This document shows positions 33,159-44,393 of a stretch of 64,000 bases of DNA, one piece after another. Location of the stretch: NCBI GenBank assembly GCA_963971405.1, contig OZ020489.1, positions 25,074,290-25,138,289 of the forward strand. The letters run 5' to 3'. The notes beneath the pieces were generated by a model. It was not told the DNA's origin, did not search any database, and worked only from the letters and a program-made list of their open reading frames with translations. The translations under genes were made by a program, and so were the position numbers. Position 1 is the stretch's first letter. Every line of letters starts with the position of its first letter. This stretch comes from Psococerastis gibbosa. Lineage: Eukaryota > Arthropoda > Insecta > Psocodea > Psocidae.

Positions 33159-33540
33159 TTAAGGCTGAGTGTTCAAAATGTTTTGTATACTAGAAATTAT
33201 CGTACTTTTTGGACGAAATTAATTAATGGCTATTTCCACAGCCACAAAAATATAAAAGGGAACAGATGAAAAAATCTTAAAAAATACGAGCTTTCTGTGA
33301 AAGCTGTCTATTTCCCTTACAGGTTTACAACTGTGCTAAAGATGGGTTTAAGGCTCTTTTTCCAATTTTTTTAAGGTAATAATATTTCAGTTCAGAAAAT
33401 ATAAACTTCCTGCGATAACTTGGATTTTTTATGAGTTTTTTATCTGTTCACTATGTATCTGCGGAATGAGCAATAAATTATTTCGTCAAAAAATCAGCAA
33501 AATTTCTTGTTTACAAAACATTTTGAACACTCAGCCTTAA
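33159..33540. mobile_element. Palindromic TTAA MITE, family E (copy E1)
   Basis: Bounded by TTAA at 33159-33162 and 33537-33540. The arms are GGCTGAGTGTTCAAAATGTT and its inverse, in a near-palindrome of about 380 bp. An older copy lies in ECM29 intron 7 (12049-12378). Only 11 bp separate it from copy C5. Confidence 0.8.
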
Positions 33541-33861
33541 TTATTATTCATAACCTGGGATTAAAAATGTAAACAAGATATTTTATAATGGAAAGTGCTG
33601 TTTAAAATTGTTTTGTTCACAATTTTAACCACAAGAATAAGGTAATATTAGTCGCCATAGTACTCCGTCAGAATACGATGATAAGAGAAAGAACAATACA
33701 ATGCACAAATATCACACATTTCAAATTAACAAAGCAATAACAATTTAATTAGGCTACATTGTTACATACTCCCCAGTAACTAGATAATAAAGCTAATAAA
33801 ACTTCAAAGTCAAATTTCTCATGAAACATCGATTGTAGAGCCATAAATGAGGTGTCATTAA
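33541..33861. other. No gene recognised
   Basis: Spacer between two palindromic elements. Confidence 0.3.
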
Positions 33862-34122
33862 GGCGGCAATTCCACCGGTGAATTTACTTCATTTGTGATT
33901 TGAGTTTTTTTGTTTGTTTTGCTTTAAGGAGACTATTATGTAGATACTTAACTTATCTATTATTCATTCAGTTATAATATGGTTTTAGACATCATTAATA
34001 AGTCTCTACCAAATTATAACTTAATTTATAATAGATAAGTTAAGTATCTGCATAATAGTCTCCTTAAAACAAAACAAACAACAAATCTCAAATGAAGTAA
34101 ATTCGCCGGTGGAATGGCTGCC
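33862..34122. mobile_element. Palindromic MITE, family F
   Basis: A 261-bp palindrome with ends GGCGGCAATTCCACCGGTG and its near inverse. The arms include AACAAAAC / GTTTTGTTT and TAAGTATCTRCATAATAGTC. The terminal pattern GGCGNNNNTTCCACCG is shared with family C. Confidence 0.8.
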
Positions 34123-35939
34123 TGCACGCTTTGTTGTACATTTTGTAGCCGTCACTAACACCCATCGGCAATACTGCAATTGAGTTGTAATAAATAACGG
34201 TCACTGAAGGTGAAGGATCGCGACATACTCTGTATCAAAATGAAGAGGAACATTTCTTCTACTTTACGACTACTCATTTAGGACTTCGATTAAAATATCA
34301 TTAGAAATTTGACTTTGAACAATAATTTTGTAAATTCAGTACTACAACTACTAGTACCTACGCTTGGTGTCTGATTTATGATATAAATGGAACCAACCTA
34401 ATCCAAACCCTTTCTTCTGCATAATATTTGAAATTATATAACCATGCAACCTTCGAGAAATCGTTGTATTTAAATCCTGACGTTCCCCAGAACACTTCCA
34501 TTTCAGAAGGTACTACTCAATATTATACTATAATAATGTATATTATAATGTATGCATCGACTTAAAAAAGTTAAAAGACAATAGGGGTGTGGAACAACCA
34601 TCCTCATTATCTCATCAGAGACCACTTACGGAATGCAAAGAAATCATCAAACTTGTATGCCACAGATAGAACTTCGAACAATAGACAATCTCATCAGTTG
34701 GAGCTTATGATAATATACGAGATTATAAAAAGTTGGTTAAATAACGCTATGGGGGGCCTAGGGGGTGGATCTATCTCACCCCCCAGGGTGCGATTTACAC
34801 CCTCAACTGGTTTAATTCATGTTCACCATCTTCCTCGCCCTATCTCTCTCTCCCCCCGTTCAGACAACTGTTCAAATTGAGACTTTTTCTATGTGTAACA
34901 TATTTTGAAACCATTTAATGACAGTTTTCGCGGTTGGAGCTGGTCTTGGTTAGATGACTTTGATTGCCCACGGAGGGTGATTTTACATGTCTGTACGAAG
35001 TTAATTAAAATCACGTGTGACACAAGCAGCTTTTCTGACGTGAAATGCATTGCGCGGCGTTGGCTGAACATACCTACTGTATTTACTTATTTCAGCACCA
35101 CACAAACTTAGCTGAGATACAGTGGCGTAAATAACACCCCCGCGGGGCGGCAGCATTGCTGGGGGCGCACTGATGATGATAATGGCGTGATCAACATTCA
35201 GCATCTCGCGGCTTCGTTTAAATTTCCTATATTTGGCACTATCTAAAAGATGTTGAAGGGTTAGTTGTAAAAATGGGCCCGCCTGTAAAATAGAGACAAT
35301 TTTCTGTCTTCTTTCTTTCTTATATACTGCAACTCATGTTCCTGTGGATAATTATACCATAATACAGACTCAAAAAATATATAGAATAAACCACTAGTGT
35401 TTCTTCTGTCTGTCTTTCTTTCTTTCTCTTTTCTATGTAAAATAGTTTTAATGTCCAAGCACCCTAAAATGTTTTGACAAGTCGGCGACATTGTATCTGT
35501 AATGGGTTTGTATATACATGTATGTTTCCTAACTACATTGTAGAAACTTACAGAACTACAGAAGTACATGCAGTAAGTAGATTCTTTAGGCCGACTTTTC
35601 ATCATAGCAAAGAATACCATTTATCATCATTTTCGAATAATAAAGATTGACAATTTTATTTCTCTCCAGCGTCGAAAGTGTGAATTTCTCTGTAGATGTT
35701 TGGAAAGCAAGGACTACAATGAGTTAGTTTAAAGAGAAAACATTCCGTGATATTCAAGATCCACATGACTGATTTTTCAAAAGGTGCGGATTGAACGTGT
35801 TTCTGAAGACGAATACGAGCGAAATATTCTGGAAATGGAGCATTTTCATAGTAGTAAAGTATAGCTATAGATTCTACAAAGCTTAAAAAGGAATGCCTAT
35901 ATTCATATTGCTGCAAAGGGGACCATGAAGTATGGCCAT
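34123..35939. other. No gene recognised
   Basis: A 1.8-kb stretch with scattered short reading frames and a G-rich patch at 34745-34800. None resembles a known protein. Confidence 0.35.
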
Positions 35940-36238
35940 GAAGATTTGGCTCATCAAAGTTGTAGAAGACTACTTAACGCATCATATAATAAGGTTTTCG
36001 AAATTGTAGTTTTTTTTATAAACATGCAAATATTTGAAAAATTATTGTTTATAAAATATTTGGATGTTTATGAAAAAACTGCAATTTCGAAAATTAAAAA
36101 TTTCTTGTAATATGAAGTAACATGAAGTAGTCTTCTGCAACTTTGATGAGCCAAATCTTTAATAACATGCTTAGTTAATTAAATAAAAAATAAAAAAATT
36201 ATATTTCGGGCTGCCACTTCCCTACGGGCTGTACACTC
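35940..36238. mobile_element. Left-truncated TTAA MITE, subfamily A (copy A3)
   Basis: Core (GGCTCATCAAAGTTGTAGAA and its inverse) and right terminus (CTACGGGCTGTACACTC) are present; the left terminus is missing. The right flank TTAA (36239-36242) is shared with the next element. Confidence 0.75.
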
Positions 36239-36242
36239 TTAA

Positions 36243-36628
36243 GAGAACATGCTACGTAGAAAATGAGCACCCCAAAATTCGTTGTTTTTATTGACTTTCT
36301 ATTTTTTTTATTTAATTAACAAAGCAAGTCATTAAAGATTTGGCTCATGGAAGTTGTAGAAGACTGCTTCATGCATCATGTAATAGGAAATATTAAATTT
36401 TTGGTACCTTAGTTCTTTCATAAATACCAGAACGGACTACAATTACGCGTATTCTGAGATTTTCGGAAGAACTACAAAACCGAAAAGTATAAATACCCGA
36501 TTATATGATGCACGAAGTAGTCTTCTACAACTTCGATGAGCCAAATTTTTAATAACTTGCTGAGTTAATTAAATAAAAAATGAAAAGTATTTAATTTTGG
36601 GGTGCTCATTTTCTACGTAGCAGTCCTC
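36243..36628. mobile_element. Palindromic TTAA MITE, subfamily B (copy B1)
   Basis: Full palindrome with ends GAGAACATGCTACGTAGAAA and its inverse, TTAA on both sides (36239-36242, 36629-36632). The core is the same as in subfamily A. It was inserted at, or recombined with, the TTAA bordering A3. Confidence 0.85.
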
Positions 36629-36632
36629 TTAA

Positions 36633-37309
36633 GCATGCCGTAATAAAATCGAACGAATGCAGTGTTTCGTTCGTTTCAATGCCAATGATCCAATAGTACG
36701 TTTATCTTTATAATAAAATTATCAGACCTATTTCAAATGCACCATTAGATCTAATAATGAAACCCCCGACTTCTGGATATTGGGAGTGTAAAATTCTAAC
36801 CACCATACACTGTATATTATGCAGATCCACTAAATAGACAAGTTCTTGTTAATGAAAGAAGCATAAAAGATGGTCGCTGTTAAATCCACTTGGAGCAAGA
36901 CTCGCTATTTCGTTGGCACCGTCTGTCCCGGAAATTATTTCAACAGTTTCATCTCCGGTTGAGCACACCCCCCCCCCCCTCCCTGACACCCCCTCCCTTC
37001 TCAACCCCGTTTTCCTTCATCCTGCTTTCTTCCATCTATCCCTCCTCCATAATTTCTGTCTCCTCATACTTTAACATAAAAGCGGAGCGAAAGGTTCATT
37101 GATATTGCCAGGATAAACGAGCTGAAGGGGGTGGGGCGGGAATTATTGTAAGGAGGGTTGCTGCTCAAGTTTTCTATAGAGCTTTTCATAAATCCGAATT
37201 CAAGAGACTTTGGTTCGGTGGATAGGCTCTTTGAGGAACCATAGGCATTCATTTTATTCAGTGTAAATATGTAAGAGTGAGTTACTTCTTGAAATCCAAG
37301 GTTGTACTT
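36633..37309. other. Spacer with pyrimidine tract
   Basis: A C/T-rich tract runs at about 36965-37060. No gene recognised. Confidence 0.35.
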
Positions 37310-37530
37310 CAAAACGTTTCGTTAACATCTGTGGTCCACGTCCTCAGTGGCACTGCGTAGACTTCTAAGATTACATCTGAGAGTCTCCGCAACAACTGTT
37401 TGTGCAGAGCTGCACATAAGATGTTGACCGCAGATTGTCAATGTTGACGCTTGGAGCTTGGAAGTACGCTTTCCATCCCGGATTCTACTGCTTCATCATG
37501 TAACTCCGGCCGTGAAAGTCTTTGTAATAT
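37310..37530. repeat. Dispersed repeat N, copy N2
   Basis: Matches N1 (13975-14205): ACGTTTCGTTAACATCTG, GCGTAGACTTCTAAGATT, CCCGGATTCTACT, CCGGCCGTGAAAGTCTTTG. Confidence 0.6.
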
Positions 37531-37559
37531 GTTATAACTTACTTGTAATTTCCTGCGAG

Positions 37560-37735
37560 GTTGGGGAAGTCTTCTTTCTTCTTATGGCTCTACAGCCCTT
37601 GATGATCTTTGGCTTGCTGGCGACAACACTCCTCTAGTCATCTTGGTTTTGTACAACGCTCCACCATCTACAGACTCCCAACTCGCGAAGGTCAGTTTCC
37701 TACTCATCCTTCCAGCGTTTTCGAGGAAAGGCTGG
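37560..37735 (-). mobile_element. LINE ORF2 C-terminal fragment (RTE-like)
   Basis: On the minus strand RKRWKDE, ETDLRELGVCRWWSVVQN and a RSVVAS block followed by a CATAAGAAGAAAG-type 3' end reproduce the C-terminal pattern RPRKRW..E...DLRELGV...AQ.RD.WRSVV. It has an in-frame stop after RKRWKDE and other changes, so it is decayed. Confidence 0.65.
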
Positions 37736-38167
37736 GGAAGTGTCACAGTTAAAATTTGACATATCCCAAACTCAACGAGTTGAAAGTTAATAAAAATAGC
37801 TGAGAGGAAGTTGACTTGTGTCGAAATGAATAACTCTTGTTACTGCCGAAATATGAAACCAACCAGCAAAAATAACCTACAAGGGAAATAGAACAATGGT
37901 TTCCGTAAGAGTGAGCAGAGCTTACATATTAACGCCCGGCGTCAGAAAACCCGCTATTAGGCGGCACACAAATATCGGATTAAAGGGCCACGTGCGAGGC
38001 CACGTGGACTGTACTGATAGCAAACTGCTGCCATCTCTGCAGCCTTTGTCCGGACGGCTTTAAAATATACATAATCTCATTTTCCTCACTGACTCCCCAG
38101 CTTTCTTTAATGGCTACTTTTGCAAAAGTGAGTTGAACGATCCGCGTCGTTTCGACTCTACTTTTGC
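37736..38167. other. No gene recognised
   Basis: Spacer, nothing identified. Confidence 0.3.
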
Positions 38168-38171
38168 TTAA

Positions 38172-38497
38172 GAGCATATGCTACATAGAAAATTGGCACC
38201 CCAAAATTAATTACTTTTCATTTTTTATTTCATTAACTCAGGAAGTTATTAATAATTTGGCTCATTTCAGTTGTAGAAGATAACTTCGTGCATCATGTAA
38301 TTGGGTATTTTTACTATTCAGTTTTGTAGTTTTAAAAAAAAAATCCTATTTTACCAAAAATTTAATATTTTCCTATTATTTGATGCATGAAGTAGTCTTT
38401 TACAGCTTACATGAGCCAAATCTTTAATAACTTGCTTTGTTAATTCTTTAAAAAATAAAAATTCAATAAAAACAACCAATTTTGGGGTCGACAATCT
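38172..38497. mobile_element. TTAA MITE, subfamily B (copy B2)
   Basis: TTAA (38168-38171) precedes GAGCATATGCTACATAGAAA. Core and inverse core (GCATGAAGTAGTCTTTTAC) follow; the right terminus is worn (GGGGTCGACAATCTAAATGG). Confidence 0.75.
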
Positions 38498-38507
38498 AAA
38501 TGGTAGT

Positions 38508-38622
38508 ACCTACATAGTACCACCCGACCATGATAGGATGATATTTGGAACACTTATAAAACTCGAATTAACTCGGTGTTCCAAAATAATGTCATGCTAT
38601 CGTGGTTGGGTAGTATGTAGCC
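38508..38622. repeat. Small foldback repeat
   Basis: CTACATAGTACCACCCGACC... near 38510 is mirrored by ...GGTTGGGTAGTATGTAG near 38622, with GGAACAC/GTGTTCC at the loop side. About 115 bp, likely a small palindromic MITE. Confidence 0.6.
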
Positions 38623-39519
38623 GGCACTAACAGCAGCGTTTGACCACAGTTATAAAAGGCGTGAAAAATATTCAAGGTTAGGTTAGGCCCAGCATTCAAA
38701 AACTGTGGCCAAACGTTTAACATGCATAATTTAGCATAATGTACATTTGGGTGAGGGGTGAGTTTATACATACCGATTGCGGCATAAGACGTGCAGTCGT
38801 ACAACCCATAAGTTTTGTATTCAAATTTTCTATGGTACCTACTACCTATAGGTACATTATTCTTGAATGTCGCAGCAGTTTAATATCTTGAATCAGAGAC
38901 AGGGGGGCGTATTCAACCCCTTCGTGTTGTTCGTACATCCATTATTTAAACACCGTCACGACATTCGGAGCCGACCCATTCTTAATTAATAAATAAGCCA
39001 AGTCCTTTTTCCAACACGTCGATAACAAATAGCCATCGCCCTGAAATCAAGACACACTACATTGCCTACAAATTCAGAAACATGGATTTCAAATGGCGCA
39101 AATGTTAATCCACATCGAACCCGTTGAGTATTGCATGGAGAAAGGGATTCAGATGGACTGGATATAATGAAGATGTCTTGACCAAGTGTGAATTGTCATG
39201 CGTTACCGTGTTTGTTTTTTGTCTGCTGCTCCCACTTTGTGTTGAGAAGGTGTGTATCAAGATCTCTAGATTGCCAATTGGCTCACATTTTTCTTCCATT
39301 GCATTCTGCCATTCACAAATACTGCACATTCTTTCCCGCGGTCTCATTATTTTCAAGAGAAAGAAACTCAGTAATGTTTAATTTTTCTTCCATGAGATCA
39401 ATTTCATTTAGATGACTTTAAGAGTTGAGTGACTATGGGGGTTGACGGTTTATAATTTCTTTCTTTGAAGGCAATTTTATATCAACCATTCGGGAAAAAT
39501 GTATATTTTCCAAAAATTT
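38623..39519. other. No gene recognised
   Basis: Overlapping chance frames on both strands at 39105-39415; no similarity. Confidence 0.35.
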
Positions 39520-39705
39520 GCCGAATTTCATCAAAATCGACCGAGTAGTTTGCCCGGAAATCGATGCACAGACAGACAGACAGACAGACATTTCGTAAAA
39601 ACCACTTTTTTGGGTTCCTGGGACCTGAAAACGTGTAAATCCGTTGATATCTCGGAATCGAAAATTTCGACCGTCACAAAGCTTTCCTTATACTACGTAT
39701 AAATT
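39520..39705 (-). repeat. Dispersed repeat X, fragment XB
   Basis: Carries ATCAAAATCGACCGAGTAG, (GACA)n, CACTTTTTTGGGTTCCTGGG and CCGTCACAAAGCTTTCC, i.e. one end of repeat X in reverse orientation. Confidence 0.7.
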
Positions 39706-39764
39706 GGAAAGCAAAAACAAAATTATAAAGTAATTTTTAAATTAATTTTGTTTTATTTTTTGGT

Positions 39765-39832
39765 TCGGAATGTGCGGCTCTGGTAACAGATCTATGTCTG
39801 GTTATTTCGTTTGCTAAAAAGGTTGCCGACCC
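39765..39832. mobile_element. hAT-type terminal remnant
   Basis: AAGGTTGCCGACCCCTG is the inverse of the hAT-type end CAGGGGTCGGCAACC, preceded by a TGCGGCTCT-type subterminal motif. Only one end is seen. Confidence 0.55.
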
Positions 39833-40884
39833 CTGCTTTAGGTAAAGAAATAGCTCTGACGTATTCAGCGTAAATTTAACTCCACTTAGTGTTTTCGCCC
39901 AGCTATATTTTTATTCAACGTTTATATTTCATAAGCATAGACTGATGCCAATATCTACTATTGTATTTTCTAGTATCGAGTCGTATTATCATCTAGATAA
40001 TATCATAAGGTAAAACGCGGTTTCCGAGTTTCCGACAAATGTATCCGTCGGATTCAAGTGTCCTACAGATTTCTAACATTTAAATATACATAAATCTGAA
40101 ATCAAAGTATAAAAACATCTAAAATATAATTTTCAAACAGCCTGTAATTTTATGTTTATCTATCATTTATCAGCTAAAATCGATTACCTCATTACCTATT
40201 AATACCTGATCCAATTTCCTTACTCTATTTTAAAAATATTAACAAGAACAAGCAAGTCATTTTGATGGCAATTAATCATGCTTAAGGAGATTAAAAACGT
40301 GTGAAAAACAAACGGCGCTTGCTGCTACCCTCAGCTGAATCGCGGAGTCAATCCCACCCTTGTGGAGGGGTGCTGGCAGCAGGGGGTTAAATGACTGCTA
40401 GTAGCTGACTCTCGTTAATATACTTTGGGTCACTAAACACGGTCAGAGATTTATCAAATTTATAAAGGGATCAAGTGCTGCTGTTATGGACCTCCGCACA
40501 TAAAGATTTCTTTTAGTGGGTATTTGCAATACCAATATTTTTTAATATTCCTTTATAGTTTATAAAAATATATTAGCCATGCATACTACAATTTGCACAC
40601 CATGACAATGAATTGTGTATTATGCAATAATTCATTTTAAAGCAGGAGTGAATTTAAAAATAAAAAAACTACCGAAATGTGGTCGGGTAGAATAAGCCAT
40701 TTATATACATTTATAATTTGCCATACGTACATATACTTTACAATAGTACAATGCATTATCTTATTTCTACTTGCATACAGTACATTTCTAAAAGCAGCCA
40801 TTGCGAAAAATTAACTTTGGTTGAAGAGGTAACCTTCTCGTCATAACCATAATTTGAGCATTAATTGAGGATTTGGCGATTACT
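39833..40884. other. No gene recognised
   Basis: AT-rich spacer, nothing identified. Confidence 0.35.
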
Positions 40885-40948
40885 GGACTTGTCGGGGCCC
40901 CGGTTTGGCGTAGAACGTGGGTTCGAATCCCGCCAAGTCCAGTTTTTT
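40885..40948 (+). pseudogene. tRNA-like hairpin / truncated tRNA relic
   Basis: GGACTTG (40885-40891) pairs with CAAGTCC (40934-40940) like an acceptor stem, and GTGGGTTCGAATCCCGC gives a perfect T arm and B box. TTTTTT (40943-40948) could end a Pol III transcript. Only about 25 bases lie between stem and T arm, too few for normal D and anticodon arms. The terminal stem extends to about ten pairs (ACTGGACTTG / CAAGTCCAGT). It is a deleted tRNA gene or a tRNA-derived relic rather than a working tRNA. Confidence 0.5.
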
Positions 40949-41099
40949 CCATATCCTCTAATTTCGGCTTTTATTGTGAGCTGATGCTCGACGTTCAATT
41001 TTTATCTCCCTCAACACGATTTTGCACAGGCGCGGATCTAGAATGAGACCAAGGAGGGGGCTAAGATTAAATTAGAATAAAAACGGATGAATTGCAATT

Positions 41100-41300
41100 T
41101 TTTTTTTTTAATAGGACTAAATTATTGTGGTTTTACGCATTTTCAGAGCAATAAGGGTTCTACATTATAGGTAATTAATACAATTGAGCACGAGGGGGGC
41201 CCGGGGGTATTTGTGAAAAATAGGACTGAAATAGTGGGGTTTTACGCATTTTGAAGAACCTAATGGGGGGCATAGCCCCCATAGCCCCCCCCCCCGTAGA
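41100..41300 (-). repeat. Repeat D units
   Basis: Two units in reverse: GTGGTTTTACGCATTTTCAG and GTGGGGTTTTACGCATTTTG with GGGGGGCCCGGGGG between them. Enclosed by CAGGCGCGGATCTAG (41028) and TAGATCCGCGCCTG (41297-41310), which form an inverted pair. Confidence 0.65.
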
Positions 41301-41310
41301 TCCGCGCCTG

Positions 41311-41581
41311 ATTTTGCATAAGTTTCCAGTTACCGTCGCTTTAGGGGATGGGTTTGCTCATTTTCATTTTATGGTACATGTACATCATATTTTTGGAGTT
41401 AGGGTTTTTTAACTTATCGCGGCAGAATAAAAGTGGAATTTTTTATCTGAGAGCTATTATGAAAAAGTAGGGCTACCTGTAAGCATGAGCGTAGCCAGAG
41501 AGGTGCAGGGGGGGGGGGGTATTTGACGAGTTAATAGTAGGAATATAAGGAAAGAATCGCATTGTTTTTAAATGCTAAGCG
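41311..41581. other. Spacer with G run
   Basis: A G run of about 11 lies near 41509-41519. No gene recognised. Confidence 0.3.
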
Positions 41582-41973
41582 TTAAGGGCAAACCGGTGAC
41601 GCCTATATTCCATTTTCGGTTCAAACTTAAATTTCTCGTGAAATATGGAACGCAGAACAATGAAAAAATGCTGAATGGAAAGAAGAATTTTTTCTCATAA
41701 TTTTGATGCATAGTATGTGGCCTTAACTAACCCCAATTCGCCACAGTTTATGAACTCCTTCAGCTTGAACTCCTGAATGACCGTTATTTTTTGCGTATCA
41801 AGTTCACTAACTATAGCCGATCGCTATTGATGATTGCAACATACTATACATCAAAATTAGGAGAAAAAATTCTTCTTGCCATTCAGCATTTTTTCATTGC
41901 TCTGCGTTCCATATTTCATGAGAAATTAAAGTTTCACAGAAATGGAATATAGGCGACTCCGGTTTGGCCTTAA
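41582..41973. mobile_element. Palindromic TTAA MITE, further family
   Basis: TTAA at 41582-41585 and 41970-41973 border a roughly 384-bp near-palindrome. Its arms include GCAAACCGG.../...CCGGTTTGGC, ATATGGAACGCAGA / TCTGCGTTCCATAT and AAAAAATGCTGAATGG / CCATTCAGCATTTTTT. Confidence 0.8.
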
Positions 41974-43502
41974 GAAACTTGATTCTTCTTTATTATTATT
42001 GTTGGGGTCGGATTTTAGTCTACCGTTTATGCGCTTAATATAGTTTTTTTTTTTTTAAAGGGGGAATAATAGTAATATTTATTCTAAGGGGAAAGGCTGA
42101 AATTTTACAATTCAAATACATTTACTAAAATTTCTAACAAAATTAGCACATGCAAATTTTATAAATTAAAAGAAAAATCACAAATAAAATTGTCACAATC
42201 ATCAGCTAAGAAACACAACTAAAAGATGTAGCCAAGAGATGCGGTAGAAACAGCATGAACAATAGAACGGTGGATTGGCAAAAGGGCACAAGTGCTTGGG
42301 CTTGGTGGTGGTGTTGAGCCCTTTAGCACGCAGTCCTCCGGTAAGTAAGGGGGTGTCCGCGCAGCTATCAGTCCATCTCTTGTAGAGGTGGACCGTATGT
42401 TTTACAAGACTCCGTTGAAAGGTGCCCATGTCTCGGATTATTTACCGAGCTGGACACCAGTACCTGTCTTGCCAGCTATTCCTGGAAAGAGTGCTTAAGG
42501 TCTGTGTGAATTCTGCATGCCACTAGGTGCAGTATTAGGTCCCGTATTATACCTATTGATGTCTCCAGGAGTCCAGTCGCAAATGCGAATATGAAACGTC
42601 GTAAGGAAGAGCAACGAAGCATTGTTTGCACTTTTTCGACCCAAGCTCCAGCAACTTTTAAGTGATTGCTCTCAGAAACTAAAGGAACAAAATATGTAGA
42701 TTTCTAAATTATTAATTGTAATCATGGCAACGAAATATTTTCCAACCCTAACTCCAGCCAAAGACCATCTGCAACAAAACAGAAAGAAATGTAATGTTGA
42801 TTTCTAAATTAAAAATTAGAATTTTGATGATCTTTAATATAGTTGAATTCCCCTAGAATTCGCTATCTCATTGTTCGTTTAAAGAAATTGATTTTAATCA
42901 ATTTTATTTTGCAATAAACTGATGAAACTCATATTAGAACTAAATTTTTATGATGAGGTTTATATGTAAATTGGAGACATAAAATGGAACCATGGTACCC
43001 AAATCGGCCGAGATGTTACTGGTCACTCAGCTGTTTTGGTCTTTGGACAACATGTTAAGAATTTGACAGTAAGACATTGAGTTACATAGAGGCACTACTG
43101 CGTAAACATCTTTCAAGTTAAGCATCAGCTCATATTTAGACAGATTGACGTTCCTAATCCCATCATTTTTATGTCTCCTTGGGCACTTGATAGTTGATGG
43201 CTATATCGGGCACAAAGTTTACTTCACTAAATGTTATGATTGTATCACCTACAATATATACAAACTGCCACATGCTATATACTGTCCATGGTAAATCTAG
43301 ACAAGCATTTCTTCTAAGCAATGAAGTTTTGACCAAAAATTTGGCTCAATAGCTTTATATATCTTCTCATTGCTACAGCAGGCGTTAATTTTTAAGGTAT
43401 TTCTTTGCTTATGCTCGGTCCCCAATCCAGAATCCAAAACAGCACGGATTACTAGACACTTGGTGATTCTCACCTTGACTGTCTGAGGTGGCACTAAACT
43501 AA
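41974..43502. other. No gene recognised
   Basis: About 1.5 kb; a moderately GC-rich block at 42200-42660 was read in six frames without a match. Confidence 0.35.
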
Positions 43503-43825
43503 GGCGCGGTTTCCATCGACCTCTAAGTGCAAAATACACATACGGTGACGTGGTAGCAGATATCATTAATAAAGGCGGGGTTTCCATCGACCTCTCATTG
43601 CAGAATGCAAATGACATTGACGGAAATTTTTGTTTTACTCTATGCCATAGTTAAAATTGGTCAATGATCATAGAGTAAAATCACAAACAAACAAACTAAA
43701 ATTAAAAAATGGCTTCATGGGATATGTTAAGTACAAACATTTTAATAGATTTCTAAAAAAGAAAAATTCAAATTTCCTTCAATGTCATTTGCATTCTGCA
43801 ATGAGAGGTCGGTTGAAACCCCGCC
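43503..43825. mobile_element. Family C MITE (copy C6)
   Basis: Left part GGCGCGGTTTCCATCGACC with outer-arm piece GTGACGTGGTAGCAGA, then the complete inner palindrome (GGCGGGGTTTCCATCGACC ... GGTTGAAACCCCGCC). Confidence 0.75.
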
Positions 43826-44393
43826 CCACTTTAGCGGAGAAATCACTGCACAAAAAAATCCTTAAAGTAGCCTACTATGTATGAAATAGTATACTAATAA
43901 AATAATACTACACTTGGATGGACCGAATCTTATAACTTGCGAGTATGTATTAAATTAAATAAAAAATATAAACTATCCGATTTGGGGGGGGGGATCCAGG
44001 GGGTGGCCAATATCTTACGGCCAGGCTACTTCTAATAAATATTGTAATACCGTATAAAGTTCGTATTAAATGATAAATGCGGAAGAAATAATGATAGTCT
44101 TCTTAGAAAACTTGCGTGACGACATAAAAGTGCAATAAAACTGAAAAAGCATTTGCGGAAATAAAAGGGACCATTTTCACGGATTCTAAATTAAGAAATG
44201 TTTTGACATAAACGGCATTGGGCTGCCGTCGGACGAATGCGGCTTGGTCATGGTTATATTGGATGGGTGGCAGGGGCGATTTTCCATGGTAATGAGGGGT
44301 GCTCCGTATCCCTATGGAGGCATTAAATACTGGCCGCAGCCCGCAGGGGGCTCTGCCCGCCAATTTATGCGCAATCTGATTCAATTTTTATTT
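43826..44393. other. Spacer with family H half-copy
   Basis: About 43920-43990 resembles one half of family H. The remainder is not recognised. Confidence 0.3.

Noticed and set aside
40885-40941. A functional tRNA gene
   Set aside because: Too short for D and anticodon arms; only terminal stem and T arm remain.
42200-42660. Possible LINE or gene exon in a GC-richer block
   Set aside because: Read in all frames without a convincing motif.
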